Notes: generated by a model from the sequence alone, not told the origin. DNA of 64,000 nucleotides from Paenibacillus oryzae (GCF_001675045.1 NZ_LYPA01000027.1:29378-93377); one strand, 5' to 3'; counted from the first letter of the stretch, positions 41,073 through 50,472 are shown. Numbers and translations: made by a program.

Positions 41073-42041
41073 TTACGGATACAGCATTGGCAGCAGCGCA
41101 TTCATCGCTTCGCCTGCCGCCAAATTACCGGTCGTCCCGAACAGCGCTTCCTCCAGATCGTAGACCCGGCCGTTCTGGACCGCTTTGAAGTGCTTCCATA
41201 TATCGTTCTTTTTAAATTCCGCGTCAAACATTTTGACGACTTCCTCCGGCATGCCATGAGCTGCCCGCAAAATGACATCAGGGTTCGACTGATGCAAATA
41301 TTCGGTATTGGAGGCCAAAAATTCAACCGATTCTCCCTGCACAATGTTTACGCCGCCCATCAGTCTCACCAGATCGCCAATGTAGGAATGCTCGGTTGCG
41401 ACCAAATAACTCCCGGGAACGCCCATCAAAATAAGCACGGTCGGTTTTTCCTTGCCCTCCGTTGCGGCATTGATTTGCTCCAGCTTGGCATCGTATTGCT
41501 CCACGATAGCTTCCGCCCGGTTTTTCCGGTCATATTTTTCTCCCAGCTTCAAAATCTCGGCTTTCATTTGTTCGATGCTGGTCAGATTCATAAAGGTAGC
41601 TTCAATCCCCGCGTTTTCGAAGGCCGGCTCCAGCTCATATTGCAACGTTGTCACGGACAACACATCGGTTGGCGCCAATGACTTGACGATTTCCATATCC
41701 GGACTCATCGGATTGCCTACCTTGGCAACATCGTTGTATCGTTCCGGCAGCGTTTTTACGCTTTTGGGAATTCCAACCAGATCAAGCTCCAGCAAATCCA
41801 TGATTTGCGTAATCGCAACCGTGGTGGCCACGATGCGATGCTCGCTCCCTGCTTCTCCTCCTGCTTGCTGATTCCCGCTGGCCTGTGAACCTTCGCTTTG
41901 CTGCTCTTGGGCTGCTTCCGGGGATACCGCTGGCTTTCCCTCGCGTTCCGTTGCAGAATTGGTCCCGCAGGCTGATAGCAGCAGTACCACAAGAACCAAT
42001 AGCCATGCCATTCCCGATTTCCAGCTATTAAAAGGCTTCAT
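41073..42041 (-). CDS. isdE: Heme-binding lipoprotein, IsdE-like
   Basis: A 322-residue lipoprotein. Lipobox LSAC puts the lipidated Cys at 25, followed by a low-complexity linker and a two-lobe binding fold. Met112 (GNPMSPD) and His262 (RAAHGMPEEV) are spaced like Met78 and His229 of staphylococcal IsdE, the heme axial ligands. An AGGAGG site precedes the ATG at 42041. It lies 31 bases after the NEAT gene and 19 bases before the permease. Confidence 0.87.
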   Translation of the reverse strand: MKPFNSWKSGMAWLLVLVVLLLSACGTNSATEREGKPAVSPEAAQEQQSEGSQASGNQQAGGEAGSEHRIVATTVAITQIMDLLELDLVGIPKSVKTLPERYNDVAKVGNPMSPDMEIVKSLAPTDVLSVTTLQYELEPAFENAGIEATFMNLTSIEQMKAEILKLGEKYDRKNRAEAIVEQYDAKLEQINAATEGKEKPTVLILMGVPGSYLVATEHSYIGDLVRLMGGVNIVQGESVEFLASNTEYLHQSNPDVILRAAHGMPEEVVKMFDAEFKKNDIWKHFKAVQNGRVYDLEEALFGTTGNLAAGEAMNALLPMLYP

Positions 42042-42072
42042 TGTTTCCTCCTGTACCACATAGGCATAGCTT

Positions 42073-43125
42073 TTACTCCGCCTGCCGTTTTTTCATCCTT
42101 TTAAAGTACAGAATCCCGAAGGCCGCAAGAAGGATTGCCGCAGACAGAATCCACAAAAGGGGGGCATAATCCGATGCGGCTTTCTCCTTGTCCAGTGGGG
42201 CTGCCGTCAAGCTTCTCTCTTCTCCATTACCCGATAAAAGGCCGCTTTCAACTACGCTCTCGTTCACCTCTTCTTCTGATGAAGCCTGCCCTTCAGACGG
42301 CGTATCCGCACCGCCTGCAAGCGCCGGCCCGTCTTCTCCTCCGTGATCGTTCCCTTCCCCGGATTTCGGGAAATCCGCCTTTGAGCCTTCACTTTGAGAC
42401 GTCTGCGCCGCTGCTGTTGCTGAAGGTACGGAAGACGCTGCTGTTGCTGAAGGTACGGAAGACGCTGCCGCTGTTTGGCCTGGTTCTGCCGATGCAGAAG
42501 CAGGCGGTTCCTTGGAGCCGGATGGCTTCGTTGTAACGGAAGGCTCCTCGTTTTTGACTGGAGGGGACGTTGGAACTGCGGTTGAAACAGCGTTTGGAGC
42601 TGCGCTTGCAGTAGCTGTTGCCTCAGCTGCCGTCTTCGCAGGCGCCACGGCAGCATTCGCCCCCTTGATCAGCTTGAAGCTGTCCTCTTGAAATACGATG
42701 CGTATCGTATAATCGTGATCGTAATCGATTTCTTCAACAGTTACGTGAATTTTGGATACGATTGGTTTGCTGATATCATCACTGCCAAATTCAACAAGGC
42801 GGGTATCCTTGCTTTTGCTGCTGGATACAACACGAGTATCGGCATACCCCCCTCCGGAAGGCACTTTAAACTCCGTTACCCAAGCACTATGATTAATAGT
42901 GAGGCGAATGTTGGCTTTGCCTCCGCTCATCGTTACCGTAGCCGGTTTTTCCCAATAATCATTTGCCATGGACACGGAGTCATCCTCCGCTTTTAGTACC
43001 AGGTAATCAGCTGTATATGTACCGTCGGCCAATTGACTTGCCGCCTGTGCCTGCGCCGGTTTAATCAGCAGAGTAAATGCAAGCACGAACAGTCCAAACC
43101 ACTTCAGCGTATGAATTAGCTTCAA
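42073..43125 (-). CDS. isdC: Membrane-anchored NEAT heme-transfer protein, IsdC-like
   Basis: A 350-residue exported protein. A signal peptide (about 1-29) precedes one NEAT domain (about 32-150). That domain has the lip helix SVSMANDYW and Tyr135/Tyr139 (YDHDY), the YxxxY heme-ligand motif. A Ser/Ala/Pro/Glu-rich linker of ~165 residues contains a perfect 27-bp tandem duplication (42410-42463, encoding SSVPSATAA twice). A C-terminal helix (about 318-341) with a Lys/Arg tail anchors it. No LPxTG or NPxTN sortase signal is visible. It is first in the Fur-controlled isdCEF-hssRS operon. Confidence 0.85.
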   Translation of the reverse strand: MKLIHTLKWFGLFVLAFTLLIKPAQAQAASQLADGTYTADYLVLKAEDDSVSMANDYWEKPATVTMSGGKANIRLTINHSAWVTEFKVPSGGGYADTRVVSSSKSKDTRLVEFGSDDISKPIVSKIHVTVEEIDYDHDYTIRIVFQEDSFKLIKGANAAVAPAKTAAEATATASAAPNAVSTAVPTSPPVKNEEPSVTTKPSGSKEPPASASAEPGQTAAASSVPSATAASSVPSATAAAQTSQSEGSKADFPKSGEGNDHGGEDGPALAGGADTPSEGQASSEEEVNESVVESGLLSGNGEERSLTAAPLDKEKAASDYAPLLWILSAAILLAAFGILYFKRMKKRQAE

Positions 43126-43181
43126 TGCTTTTCCTTCCTTTCAATCAACAGATTGTATCAGAATCTAGTTAACTCAACGCT

Positions 43182-43209
43182 ATTATTTGATAACGATTAT
43201 TATTATCAA
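43182..43209 (-). promoter_or_regulatory. Fur box and promoter of the isdC operon
   Basis: GATAATAATAATCGTTATC (minus strand, 43189-43207) matches the 19-bp Fur box at 17 of 19 positions. It overlaps a TTGATA (43204-43209) - 16 bases - AATAAT (43182-43187) promoter. Another TTGACA lies at 43239-43244. Iron repression is expected. The rest of 43126-43381 holds a weak hairpin only. Confidence 0.8.
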
Positions 43210-43381
43210 CTACAAGATTAACAATATAAAATCCACTATGTCAATACCTATTTTCCCTGATTATCCCTTTAAGGGGCACACAGCTCACGAACCCCGCAAT
43301 AAGCTTAACGGGCCTCAAGGCAACTACCGCATCCCCGAAAGCCCGTTTTAGATATTGTTCAAATAGCCCCTTCTCGTACTT

Positions 43382-43717
43382 CTATGCGTTCTGGGCTTCC
43401 ACTGTTTCCTGCAGGGGTTGGCGAACAACCTTTACATCATAAAATACAATTTTGTTAGAAATAATGTAGTCCGGCTTTTCCCGGTGGGAATGAGATTCGC
43501 GGAAGGCCTCGCTGCGAGTCCAGCCCTGGAAGCTTTCCTTGCTGGCCCAGCGAGTGACAACCGACACCTCATCATACTCCTTCGTATTTTCGGTCAGAAG
43601 CACCTCAAGTCCAAGAAATCCTTCCATCCCTTCCACTTTCCCAGCCTTGTTGAAACGCTCGATTAACTTCTCGCCATTGCCCTTTGTGATTTGAGATACA
43701 TTTGTTACAATTACCAT
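43382..43717 (-). CDS. isdG: Heme-degrading monooxygenase, IsdG family
   Basis: A 111-residue dimeric ABM-fold enzyme that opens heme and frees iron in the cytoplasm. The catalytic triad Asn6, Trp66 and His76 aligns one-for-one with IsdG Asn7/Trp67/His77. The length is normal, with a short extra C-terminal tail. It is 61 bases downstream of the second permease, so probably the last gene of the 45766-43382 transcript. Confidence 0.9.
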   Translation of the reverse strand: MVIVTNVSQITKGNGEKLIERFNKAGKVEGMEGFLGLEVLLTENTKEYDEVSVVTRWASKESFQGWTRSEAFRESHSHREKPDYIISNKIVFYDVKVVRQPLQETVEAQNA

Positions 43718-43778
43718 TTTGTTTTCCTCCTCGATTTTGATTGGTATCGGAATAATGACGGGGTAACTTCCATTGCCA

Positions 43779-44777
43779 TTACCGGATCAGCTTCCTTTTT
43801 TTAAGCAAAACAAGAAAAACGGGAGCCCCTACGCAAGCCAGCAAAATCCCCGCCGGCAGCTCGAGCGGATCAAACCAGCTTCTGGCCATCGTGTCCGCCA
43901 GTACCATCAGCACTCCGCCACCCGCAATGGAAAAGGGCAGCAAATAACGGTAATCCTCGCCAATAGCCAGCCGCAGCGCATGGGGAACCAGCAGACCTAC
44001 AAAGCCGACAAGCCCGGCGACGCTGACGGCCGTGCCCGCAAGTAGAGCCGCCAACACGATAATGAGGAATCGTTGCCGCTCCACATGCTGCCCCAACGAT
44101 TGGGCGGATTGGTCCCCCAACATAAGCAAATTGGAGGCTTTGGCCGCAAAAGGCGTCAGCAGCAAACCAATTGCCGCATAGGGCAGCATAAAGGCCAGAT
44201 GGGGCCAACTTCGGCCGCTTAGCCCGCCCGCCAACCATGGAATAACGCTTTGGATGCGGTCGGTATGAAGCACCATGATGCCGTTCATGACAGCTCCCAG
44301 CAACGCATTGACTGCAATTCCCGCCAGCACGATTTTGACCGGAGAGCTGCCTCCGTCCCATGCCAGCAAATAGATAAGCAAAGCGGAGATCAGAGCGCCC
44401 CCGAAGGCAAACGCCGGAAGCAGGTAGGAGAATTGCGGGAAAAGCACAAGCGCAATGACGGCTGCCAATCCGCCCCCCGCTGACACGCCGATAATGCCGG
44501 GATCTGCCAGCGGATTGCGCATTACGCCTTGAAGCAGCGTACCCGAAGCCGCGAGGCAGGCACCTGCCAGCAGCCCCACCAGCACTCTGGGCAAGCGTAG
44601 GTTCCAAATAATCGTGTGATAGGCTTCATCCCCGCTTCCGTTAAGCGCCTTAATGATTTCCGGCAGCGGTATAAAAACCGAGCCGCTGGCTACTCCATAA
44701 AGGGATACGATAAGAATGGCCGGTACCGCAAAAATGGCAAGCCACCGTCTTTTGTTATTCCGGGATTTTACGCTCAT
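43779..44777 (-). CDS. Second FecCD-family iron/heme permease
   Basis: A 332-residue permease with a basic N-terminus and about nine helices. The landmarks [35 protein letters not shown] and [12 protein letters not shown] are intact. It overlaps the lipoprotein gene by 4 bases and belongs to a Fur-box transcript. Substrate is inferred as heme from its neighbours; a siderophore is possible. No ATPase is adjacent. Confidence 0.85.
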   Translation of the reverse strand: MSVKSRNNKRRWLAIFAVPAILIVSLYGVASGSVFIPLPEIIKALNGSGDEAYHTIIWNLRLPRVLVGLLAGACLAASGTLLQGVMRNPLADPGIIGVSAGGGLAAVIALVLFPQFSYLLPAFAFGGALISALLIYLLAWDGGSSPVKIVLAGIAVNALLGAVMNGIMVLHTDRIQSVIPWLAGGLSGRSWPHLAFMLPYAAIGLLLTPFAAKASNLLMLGDQSAQSLGQHVERQRFLIIVLAALLAGTAVSVAGLVGFVGLLVPHALRLAIGEDYRYLLPFSIAGGGVLMVLADTMARSWFDPLELPAGILLACVGAPVFLVLLKKRKLIR

Positions 44778-45766
44778 GGCTCCAGCAGCTCCTGCAGTAA
44801 CGCAATGGCATCAAGCACTCGCGTTCCGGGATTGGTGCCGAACAAAGCGGCCGGAAGCACATGAATGCGTCCTTCCCGAACGGCGCTTAAGGAATTCCAG
44901 GCGGGGCTGCCCTCCATCTCCCGCACGAAACCTTTTTCGACCTCTTCTGAGCTGCCGTGTGTCATGATCAGAATAACATCGGGGTTGGACTGCACAACCC
45001 GTTCTGTATTCAGCTGGGCGTATTGGGGGAAGTTTTGCATAGCTTGAAACTCTCCGGCAACATTGACGCCTCCCGCTTTTGTCAATATGTCGCCGCTAAG
45101 CGAATTCGGGAGCGCGGCAAGATAGGTTCCAGGAGCACCGTATACAAGCAATACTCTCGTTTCTCCAGCCGGTTTTTTTGCGCTCTTTGCCAAACCGTTC
45201 TCTATGTCCCCCATCAGCTCCACAGCCCGCTCCTCCTTGCCCAGCAAACGGCCTATCAGCCCGATTTGGTTCAGGATATCCTCAACGGAATTGGCATGCG
45301 TCAGCACAACCTTCGCTCCGATGCTCTCCAACAACGGAACATCCTTGAGATTAAGCGGATCATTGCCAAGCAGAACATCCGGCTTGAGCACCGCGATTTT
45401 CTCCAGATCAACCGTATGGGTAGAGCCTACTTTGGCGGCCGATCCCGCTTTTTCGTTCAACAAGGAGTCGTCGGTATCCGGCCTGCCTACAACCTCTCCG
45501 CCTAACGCGTAGACAATATCCACCTCTCCGCTGCCAAGCGCAACGATTCGTTCTGGCGTTTTGTCAAAAAAAACGCTGCGGCCGGCGAAGTCGGTTATAT
45601 CGATGCTTTCAACAAGATCAGCGGCTTCAGCACTTCCAGCTATTCCGGCATTTTCAACATGTTTGACGCCATCGGTTGCCGCCGATGCCCCGCAGCCTGC
45701 AGTTATCCCTATTACGCTGACAATTGCTATAAGCAAGCTTACGCCGCGTCCTATAAAAAACTTCAC
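44774..45766 (-). CDS. Second heme/iron-binding lipoprotein, IsdE-related
   Basis: A 330-residue lipoprotein if begun at the GTG at 45766, which has GGGGGC upstream and gives a compact signal peptide with ITAGC lipobox (Cys25). Longer in-frame starts (to 45841) have no ribosome site and include an 18-bp tandem duplication. It is clearly related to the 41073 lipoprotein, but the Met112 position is replaced by His117 (GSTHTVD) while the second ligand His270 (IMTHGSSEEV) remains. This suggests His/His coordination, or another ligand. Confidence 0.82.
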   Translation of the reverse strand: MKFFIGRGVSLLIAIVSVIGITAGCGASAATDGVKHVENAGIAGSAEAADLVESIDITDFAGRSVFFDKTPERIVALGSGEVDIVYALGGEVVGRPDTDDSLLNEKAGSAAKVGSTHTVDLEKIAVLKPDVLLGNDPLNLKDVPLLESIGAKVVLTHANSVEDILNQIGLIGRLLGKEERAVELMGDIENGLAKSAKKPAGETRVLLVYGAPGTYLAALPNSLSGDILTKAGGVNVAGEFQAMQNFPQYAQLNTERVVQSNPDVILIMTHGSSEEVEKGFVREMEGSPAWNSLSAVREGRIHVLPAALFGTNPGTRVLDAIALLQELLEP

Positions 45767-45864
45767 TAGTAAGCCCCCAAGCATGGTGATTGATGTCGCT
45801 GCTTTCAAAACGGATGCGTTCATTAAAACGGATGCGTTCATTAATGTCGTTCAAGCCGTTTAAT

Positions 45865-45879
45865 TGATATTGATTATCA
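45865..45879 (-). promoter_or_regulatory. Fur box of the second lipoprotein-permease-isdG unit
   Basis: TGATATTGATTATCA matches the 7-1-7 Fur inverted repeat (TGATAATNATTATCA) with one mismatch. A clear -35/-10 pair was not found around it. The rest of 45767-45963 holds an 18-bp tandem duplication (45807-45842) and nothing else. Confidence 0.72.
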
Positions 45880-45963
45880 CTACAGATTCCATTGTACTAT
45901 TCAAATATGAACGGCGTGTGAATAGCACATTACAATTTTTCATTCTTCAATACGCCATGGACC

Positions 45964-46004
45964 AAAAATAAAAACCCCGAGCCACCGTCAGGCAGCCCGG
46001 AGTT
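45964..46004 (-). terminator. Terminator of the NEAT/SLH gene
   Basis: ACTCCGGGCTGCC pairs with GGTGGCTCGGGGT across a four-base loop and runs into TTTTTATTTTT on the minus strand, 30 bases after the stop codon. Confidence 0.8.
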
Positions 46005-46033
46005 GCAAGGACAAACATCGTGCATTTCGTGCA

Positions 46034-49000
46034 TCAGGCTTTGGTGAAACGGTCCACCAGACGCATGATCAAGGCTAAGGCTTGCGCCCGGGTTGCCGTT
46101 GCATGGGGGTCAAAGATATTGCCTTCTTTGCCCTCGATCAGGCCGGCCTTGACGGCTGCCGCCACTTCCTTCTGCGCCCATGCCGGGATTTGGTCGCCGT
46201 CGATAAATGTCACGGCATCTGCTTCATCCAGCTTCAAATCTGCCGCTCTTGCGATCATAACGGCAAGCTGCGCTCTGGACAGACTGCCGGCAGAGCGGAA
46301 TGTTCCGTCCTCGAAGCCGCCGATCAGCCCTGCTGCCACGGCGCGTGTCACATGGGGCTTTGCCCATGCCGGAATGCCGTCTAGGTCATTGAAGGATAAA
46401 GGATCGCCTTCTCCTTCCAATTGCAACGCTCGGCTCAGCATAACGGCAAATTCGCCGCGTGTAACTACCTTTTCCGGGCGGAAATTGCCGTCCTGATAGC
46501 CGGTTACAATACCCAGCTTCACTGCGCGGTCAATGCTCTCTTTTGCCCAGTGCGAAGCAGTGTCGGAGAACTCCGCGGTTGGTATCGTTGGCGTTCCTGG
46601 ATTTGCACCCGGGTTTGTTCCCGAATTTGTTTCAGGCGTTGTTTCTTCTTTGCCATCGGTTTTTTTATCGTCCTCGTCTTTGCCGCCAGGCGTTGTTCCG
46701 CTATCCGCGCTTCCCGGGTTTTCCAAGCTTGGCGGTCCAACTGTGCCGCCGCCTATAACACCCGAATCGCCTGCATTATACGCCAAAGCTTCATTAAATA
46801 AGAAGTCGATATCATAATCATAATGATAATTAATCGAATCCCAATCCACTTTTACCCACGCTCTCAGCTTTTGCGACAAATTAGATAAAGTAAAGGTAAC
46901 TACCCGTGTATTTTTTGCTGCATCTCTGGAAGTGACGGAACCGCTGGAGCCGCCAATTGTCAGGCCTGTTATTTCGTTGCTTCGCTGTACGGTGAAGGAA
47001 ACCGCCTTGCTTCCGCCGGAAACCTTTACAAGCGCGGGACTAACAAAATAATCATTTGCCACTGAAGTCTGGGCAGTATCCTTCTTCAATATTTGGAATG
47101 GAACATAATAGGTGCCGTCTGCCGGATACACTGGCCCAACCGGCGTGACTGGAGGATTAGTTCCAGGGTCAGTCGTGCCGGGGTTTGTTGTGCCAGGATC
47201 GGGATTCCCCCCCGTAATCGGCGGTACAACAGCTGCGTTAAAGGCTTGCACGGCTTGACGCAATGTCGCGAGCGCAAAGTCAGTTGCCTCCTGCGTTCCG
47301 TTTGCATTGACAGCCTCTTGGGAAGCCGAGGCTATTGCAGCTCTGTATGCGGTTATCGCTGCGGCAGGGTATTGACCAGGCTCTGTCCCTGCTTGTGCTG
47401 AGCGCAGCTTGGTGTTCCCGGCATTGATTTCGGCGGACAATGCCGCATTATCTACACCGTTCCAATTGATCCGGATATCATGAGTGCGCTCATAATTGGC
47501 TGCGGGAATGGAAACCTGCAGCTTGGCATCAAGCAAGCCGCTTGGGCTAATGCTTTTCAGCAACACGGTGCGGGAGTTACCAGCCGTATCTTCCGACAAT
47601 ACCTGAGGCGAAACATAAGCGCCGTCTGCTTGTTTGTATTGGAAAGACTTGATTTGCGAGCTGTTCAAAATAGTGATGATAACGAAATCCGAACCTGTGC
47701 CATCCCCGCCAAACAAAGCCGGTTTGCCAAAGTAGGAGTCAGAGCTGGAGAATGCGCTATCCGTTGCATGAGCAATGGTATAGTGTCTTGTTTCGTTTTT
47801 CGTTGTCAAAAATTCGCCTACGGCTGTGCCAAGATTGGTAGAAGCCTGCTCGATCGACGGAAGCGTCGCTGACAGTTGTTGTCCCGCAGCTTTGGCTTCG
47901 ACAATCGCTTGCTGCAGTTTCGCAAGAGCATCTCCATCCCCATTTTGATTTCCGTTAATCAACCCTTCCGCCAAGACAACATCCTTATTCAGGTTATCTA
48001 GCAGCTTGCCGTTCATGCTTAAATAAACGGATTGGGTAACGGTTGGTTCGGCCTTCGTTGCATAATTCAAATGAATAATTCCGCTAACAGATTGACTCGC
48101 GCTCATGCTTGGACTGAGTATCAATTGAAGAGAATATTTGTCTGCTCCTTTATCGATACCTGTCTCCAAGGGGATTTGCCTTAAGCCGACAAACGCAGTT
48201 GTTCCGTTGAGAGCCGGGCGGTAATAGCCGAGAGCAGCTGTCTCCAAGTCATCTTTGCCTTTATTCAGCGTAACATTCACATGCGTGTGTTTAGATTCAT
48301 TCGTGAAAACGGAGACCGCTTCCTCAAACAGATCACGGTGAACAGATTCCTCAGCATCTGCAGCTAGCGAATCCAGCACGATCAGTTTGGCGTCGCTTTC
48401 GTAAATGCGATTCCTTTCGATTTCAGCCAATGCATTCAGCAATGCGCTTCTGCTCGCATCAACCTCTGCCTGTGTAGCCTGCGCATTATCATACACGGTT
48501 TGACTATTGAGTAATTCAGTATCCAGTGAAATGGCATACCCCACAATATGTCCCGCTTGATAAACACCGTTTGATACGACATAGGAAAGTGTCGGCTTCA
48601 GGGTGTTTGCTTGATTAAGTACATTAAGCAAGGCGGATTTATCGATATGAACGAGTTGTTCGTTGAAATAATCGATCATTCCAAGCAACTCGTTATAAGC
48701 TTTGTTAATTTGCTCCCCATCAGCTTGCTCATCGGCAAGAAGAGCTTCTGCTTTTTCTATCACGTACAACAAGGAAGATCTTGCCCCAGGCAGGTATGCT
48801 CCCTCCCAATTTCCGTCTACGGAGTCTCTATGGAGCAAGCGGGCTTGCTCAACCTTGTCGATTAGCGACTCGCGAGTGGCATCGGTGCCGGCAGGCCCTT
48901 CATCAAGCGGGACAAATGGAAGATTGCTGACATCAATGGCTATTTGCGCTCTGTACCAATTGTTGTAACCAAATTCTATCCACGTATCATTTCCCGGATT

Positions 49001-49498
49001 GTAGATGTAGGTATCCTTTACAACGATATGCATCAATACATCCTGATTCACTCTGACATCTTCAATAGCAAACTCGACGGTTCCATAATAATTTTCAACC
49101 TGGGTATCCGGCATTCCCACGCCTCGTTTGGTCATACCAGGCAAAACTTCAATTACAGCAGCTTCATCGTATTGCGACACAGCCTCCGCATTTTCTCCTG
49201 CTGGAGTTCCATCCGACTTCAAGCTGCCCCAATAGTGGAACCAATCATAGTTAATGAATTTGACTTGCAGCTTGTACTTGCCGTCTTGGGCAATCAGTTT
49301 TCCGATTTTTGAATCCAGGTAACCCTCTGCTACAGAATAGGAGTTTGTTCCATTTTTCAAAATTCTGAAGTCTACCGAATATTCTCCGTCCCGCACCTTG
49401 GACGCGGATGCCGTTTCGGCCCCATACACCGGAGCGGCAGATACAAAGAGCATGCACGCAAGCAAAAATGCAAGATAACGTTTCATTGATTTTTTCAA
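46034..49498 (-). CDS. Large surface heme receptor with NEAT, FIVAR and SLH domains
   Basis: A 1154-residue exported protein. The order is: signal peptide (~1-27); NEAT 1 (~36-190, Tyr178/Tyr182); two FIVAR-like helical modules (~205-365); a degenerate NEAT-like block (~403-496); a FIVAR-like module (~505-565); NEAT 3 (~570-680), where the YxxxY motif reads YERTH (Tyr669, His673); a FIVAR-like module (~685-757); a Gly/Pro/Thr linker; NEAT 4 (~793-903, Tyr891/Tyr895); a low-complexity linker; and three SLH repeats (~976-1154) that hold it to cell-wall polysaccharide. It follows the small hemophore gene and is the last gene before a terminator. Function is inferred as heme capture and relay. 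Confidence 0.85.
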   Translation of the reverse strand: MKKSMKRYLAFLLACMLFVSAAPVYGAETASASKVRDGEYSVDFRILKNGTNSYSVAEGYLDSKIGKLIAQDGKYKLQVKFINYDWFHYWGSLKSDGTPAGENAEAVSQYDEAAVIEVLPGMTKRGVGMPDTQVENYYGTVEFAIEDVRVNQDVLMHIVVKDTYIYNPGNDTWIEFGYNNWYRAQIAIDVSNLPFVPLDEGPAGTDATRESLIDKVEQARLLHRDSVDGNWEGAYLPGARSSLLYVIEKAEALLADEQADGEQINKAYNELLGMIDYFNEQLVHIDKSALLNVLNQANTLKPTLSYVVSNGVYQAGHIVGYAISLDTELLNSQTVYDNAQATQAEVDASRSALLNALAEIERNRIYESDAKLIVLDSLAADAEESVHRDLFEEAVSVFTNESKHTHVNVTLNKGKDDLETAALGYYRPALNGTTAFVGLRQIPLETGIDKGADKYSLQLILSPSMSASQSVSGIIHLNYATKAEPTVTQSVYLSMNGKLLDNLNKDVVLAEGLINGNQNGDGDALAKLQQAIVEAKAAGQQLSATLPSIEQASTNLGTAVGEFLTTKNETRHYTIAHATDSAFSSSDSYFGKPALFGGDGTGSDFVIITILNSSQIKSFQYKQADGAYVSPQVLSEDTAGNSRTVLLKSISPSGLLDAKLQVSIPAANYERTHDIRINWNGVDNAALSAEINAGNTKLRSAQAGTEPGQYPAAAITAYRAAIASASQEAVNANGTQEATDFALATLRQAVQAFNAAVVPPITGGNPDPGTTNPGTTDPGTNPPVTPVGPVYPADGTYYVPFQILKKDTAQTSVANDYFVSPALVKVSGGSKAVSFTVQRSNEITGLTIGGSSGSVTSRDAAKNTRVVTFTLSNLSQKLRAWVKVDWDSINYHYDYDIDFLFNEALAYNAGDSGVIGGGTVGPPSLENPGSADSGTTPGGKDEDDKKTDGKEETTPETNSGTNPGANPGTPTIPTAEFSDTASHWAKESIDRAVKLGIVTGYQDGNFRPEKVVTRGEFAVMLSRALQLEGEGDPLSFNDLDGIPAWAKPHVTRAVAAGLIGGFEDGTFRSAGSLSRAQLAVMIARAADLKLDEADAVTFIDGDQIPAWAQKEVAAAVKAGLIEGKEGNIFDPHATATRAQALALIMRLVDRFTKA

Positions 49499-49557
49499 CC
49501 CTTTTCTCTCCTAGCATTATTTTTTTGTGAAGAAAATCATTTGCTACTTTCCCGCAC

Positions 49558-49599
49558 AAGCGACAGGCAGATCGATATTAACCGACCTGCCTGTCGCTT
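49558..49599 (-). other. Strong hairpin between hemophore and surface-receptor genes
   Basis: Perfect 13-bp arms AAGCGACAGGCAG / CTGCCTGTCGCTT without a following T-run on the minus strand. It may set the relative levels of the two cistrons by pausing or by protecting the 3' end of the upstream message. Confidence 0.55.
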
Positions 49600-49656
49600 C
49601 TACAGTAAAGGAAAGCTTTTCAGTCTTACATAAGGCAGCTGTTCAAGCCCTAAGCT

Positions 49657-50076
49657 TTAGAGCCATTTGATTTGAATATCATAGGTTTCGTTGTAAAGCC
49701 CGAAGACAGAAACCGCAATTTTAGCTTTTGTATTCACTGAAAAATCGTCAACCGGGAACGTAAAGTTGATTACGCCGCCCGATGTGGAGCCGGAATACGT
49801 CGTGTACGTGGAGCCGCCGTCATTGGAAATGCTCAGCGAATTGATGTTGAACAGGAAGGAGGTGTTAAAGCCCAAAGTAACCGTTGTGCCATCATCTGCC
49901 ACAGAAGCCGGCGTTACCGCATAGTCATTTGCTCTGGAATTGACCTCAGGGTTGTCGGCGCGTACAATCCGGTAGTCCTTGGAGGTTGCTGCAAAGGCAG
50001 AACCCGCCATCATCACAAGAGAAAGCACTAAAGTCAGAATCAGAACAGGCAATGTTTTTTTGATCGAAACGTTCAT
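49657..50076 (-). CDS. Small secreted single-NEAT hemophore
   Basis: A 139-residue protein: signal peptide ending SAFA-A near residue 30, then one NEAT domain filling the rest. Tyr128/Tyr132 (YNETY) supply the YxxxY heme motif. There is no anchor of any kind, so it should be released, comparable in size to IsdX1 of Bacillus anthracis. An AAGGAGA site precedes the ATG. It is first in a unit with the NEAT/SLH receptor and has the best Fur box in the window. Confidence 0.87.
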   Translation of the reverse strand: MNVSIKKTLPVLILTLVLSLVMMAGSAFAATSKDYRIVRADNPEVNSRANDYAVTPASVADDGTTVTLGFNTSFLFNINSLSISNDGGSTYTTYSGSTSGGVINFTFPVDDFSVNTKAKIAVSVFGLYNETYDIQIKWL

Positions 50077-50246
50077 GGAATCATGTCTCCTTCACAATGT
50101 TTTGATATTCGTTATCCGTTATCTTTTATCCGTAAACCCGCATTTCCCTCAGATGCTCCTTATCCCGCCTTATCACAGACAGGACTCATCCCTCCTTTGC
50201 TATAGCAATGTAACAAGCGACAAACCACAGAATGAAACTAGCTCAA

Positions 50247-50278
50247 GATAATGATAATCATTATCGACAAAGGTGCAA
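50247..50278 (-). promoter_or_regulatory. Perfect Fur box over the hemophore promoter
   Basis: The plus-strand text at 50247-50265 is GATAATGATAATCATTATC, the ideal 19-bp Fur palindrome. On the minus strand it covers the spacer and -10 of TTGCAC (50273-50278) - 16 bases - TATCAT (50251-50256). The leader to the start codon is about 170 nucleotides. No other gene is seen in 50077-50472. Confidence 0.92.
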
Positions 50279-50472
50279 AAAAAATTTCTGTGGCTAAAGC
50301 TGGCTGCACCGGTATACAGGCCATGCTTTACAAAACAGAAAAGTCCGGCACGTGTACGGCGTCCGTGACAATTCCCATTGTACAAGGTGAATATGAACAA
50401 CGTATGAACAGAAGATTACAAAAAAAATGTTGATTCACCAGCTCTCGGAAAACTCCACTTCAGATTCATTTA

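Noticed and set aside
43310..43353. Terminator after isdG
   Set aside because: AACGGGC/GCCCGTT can pair across a long loop but there is no T-run on the minus strand; too weak to call.
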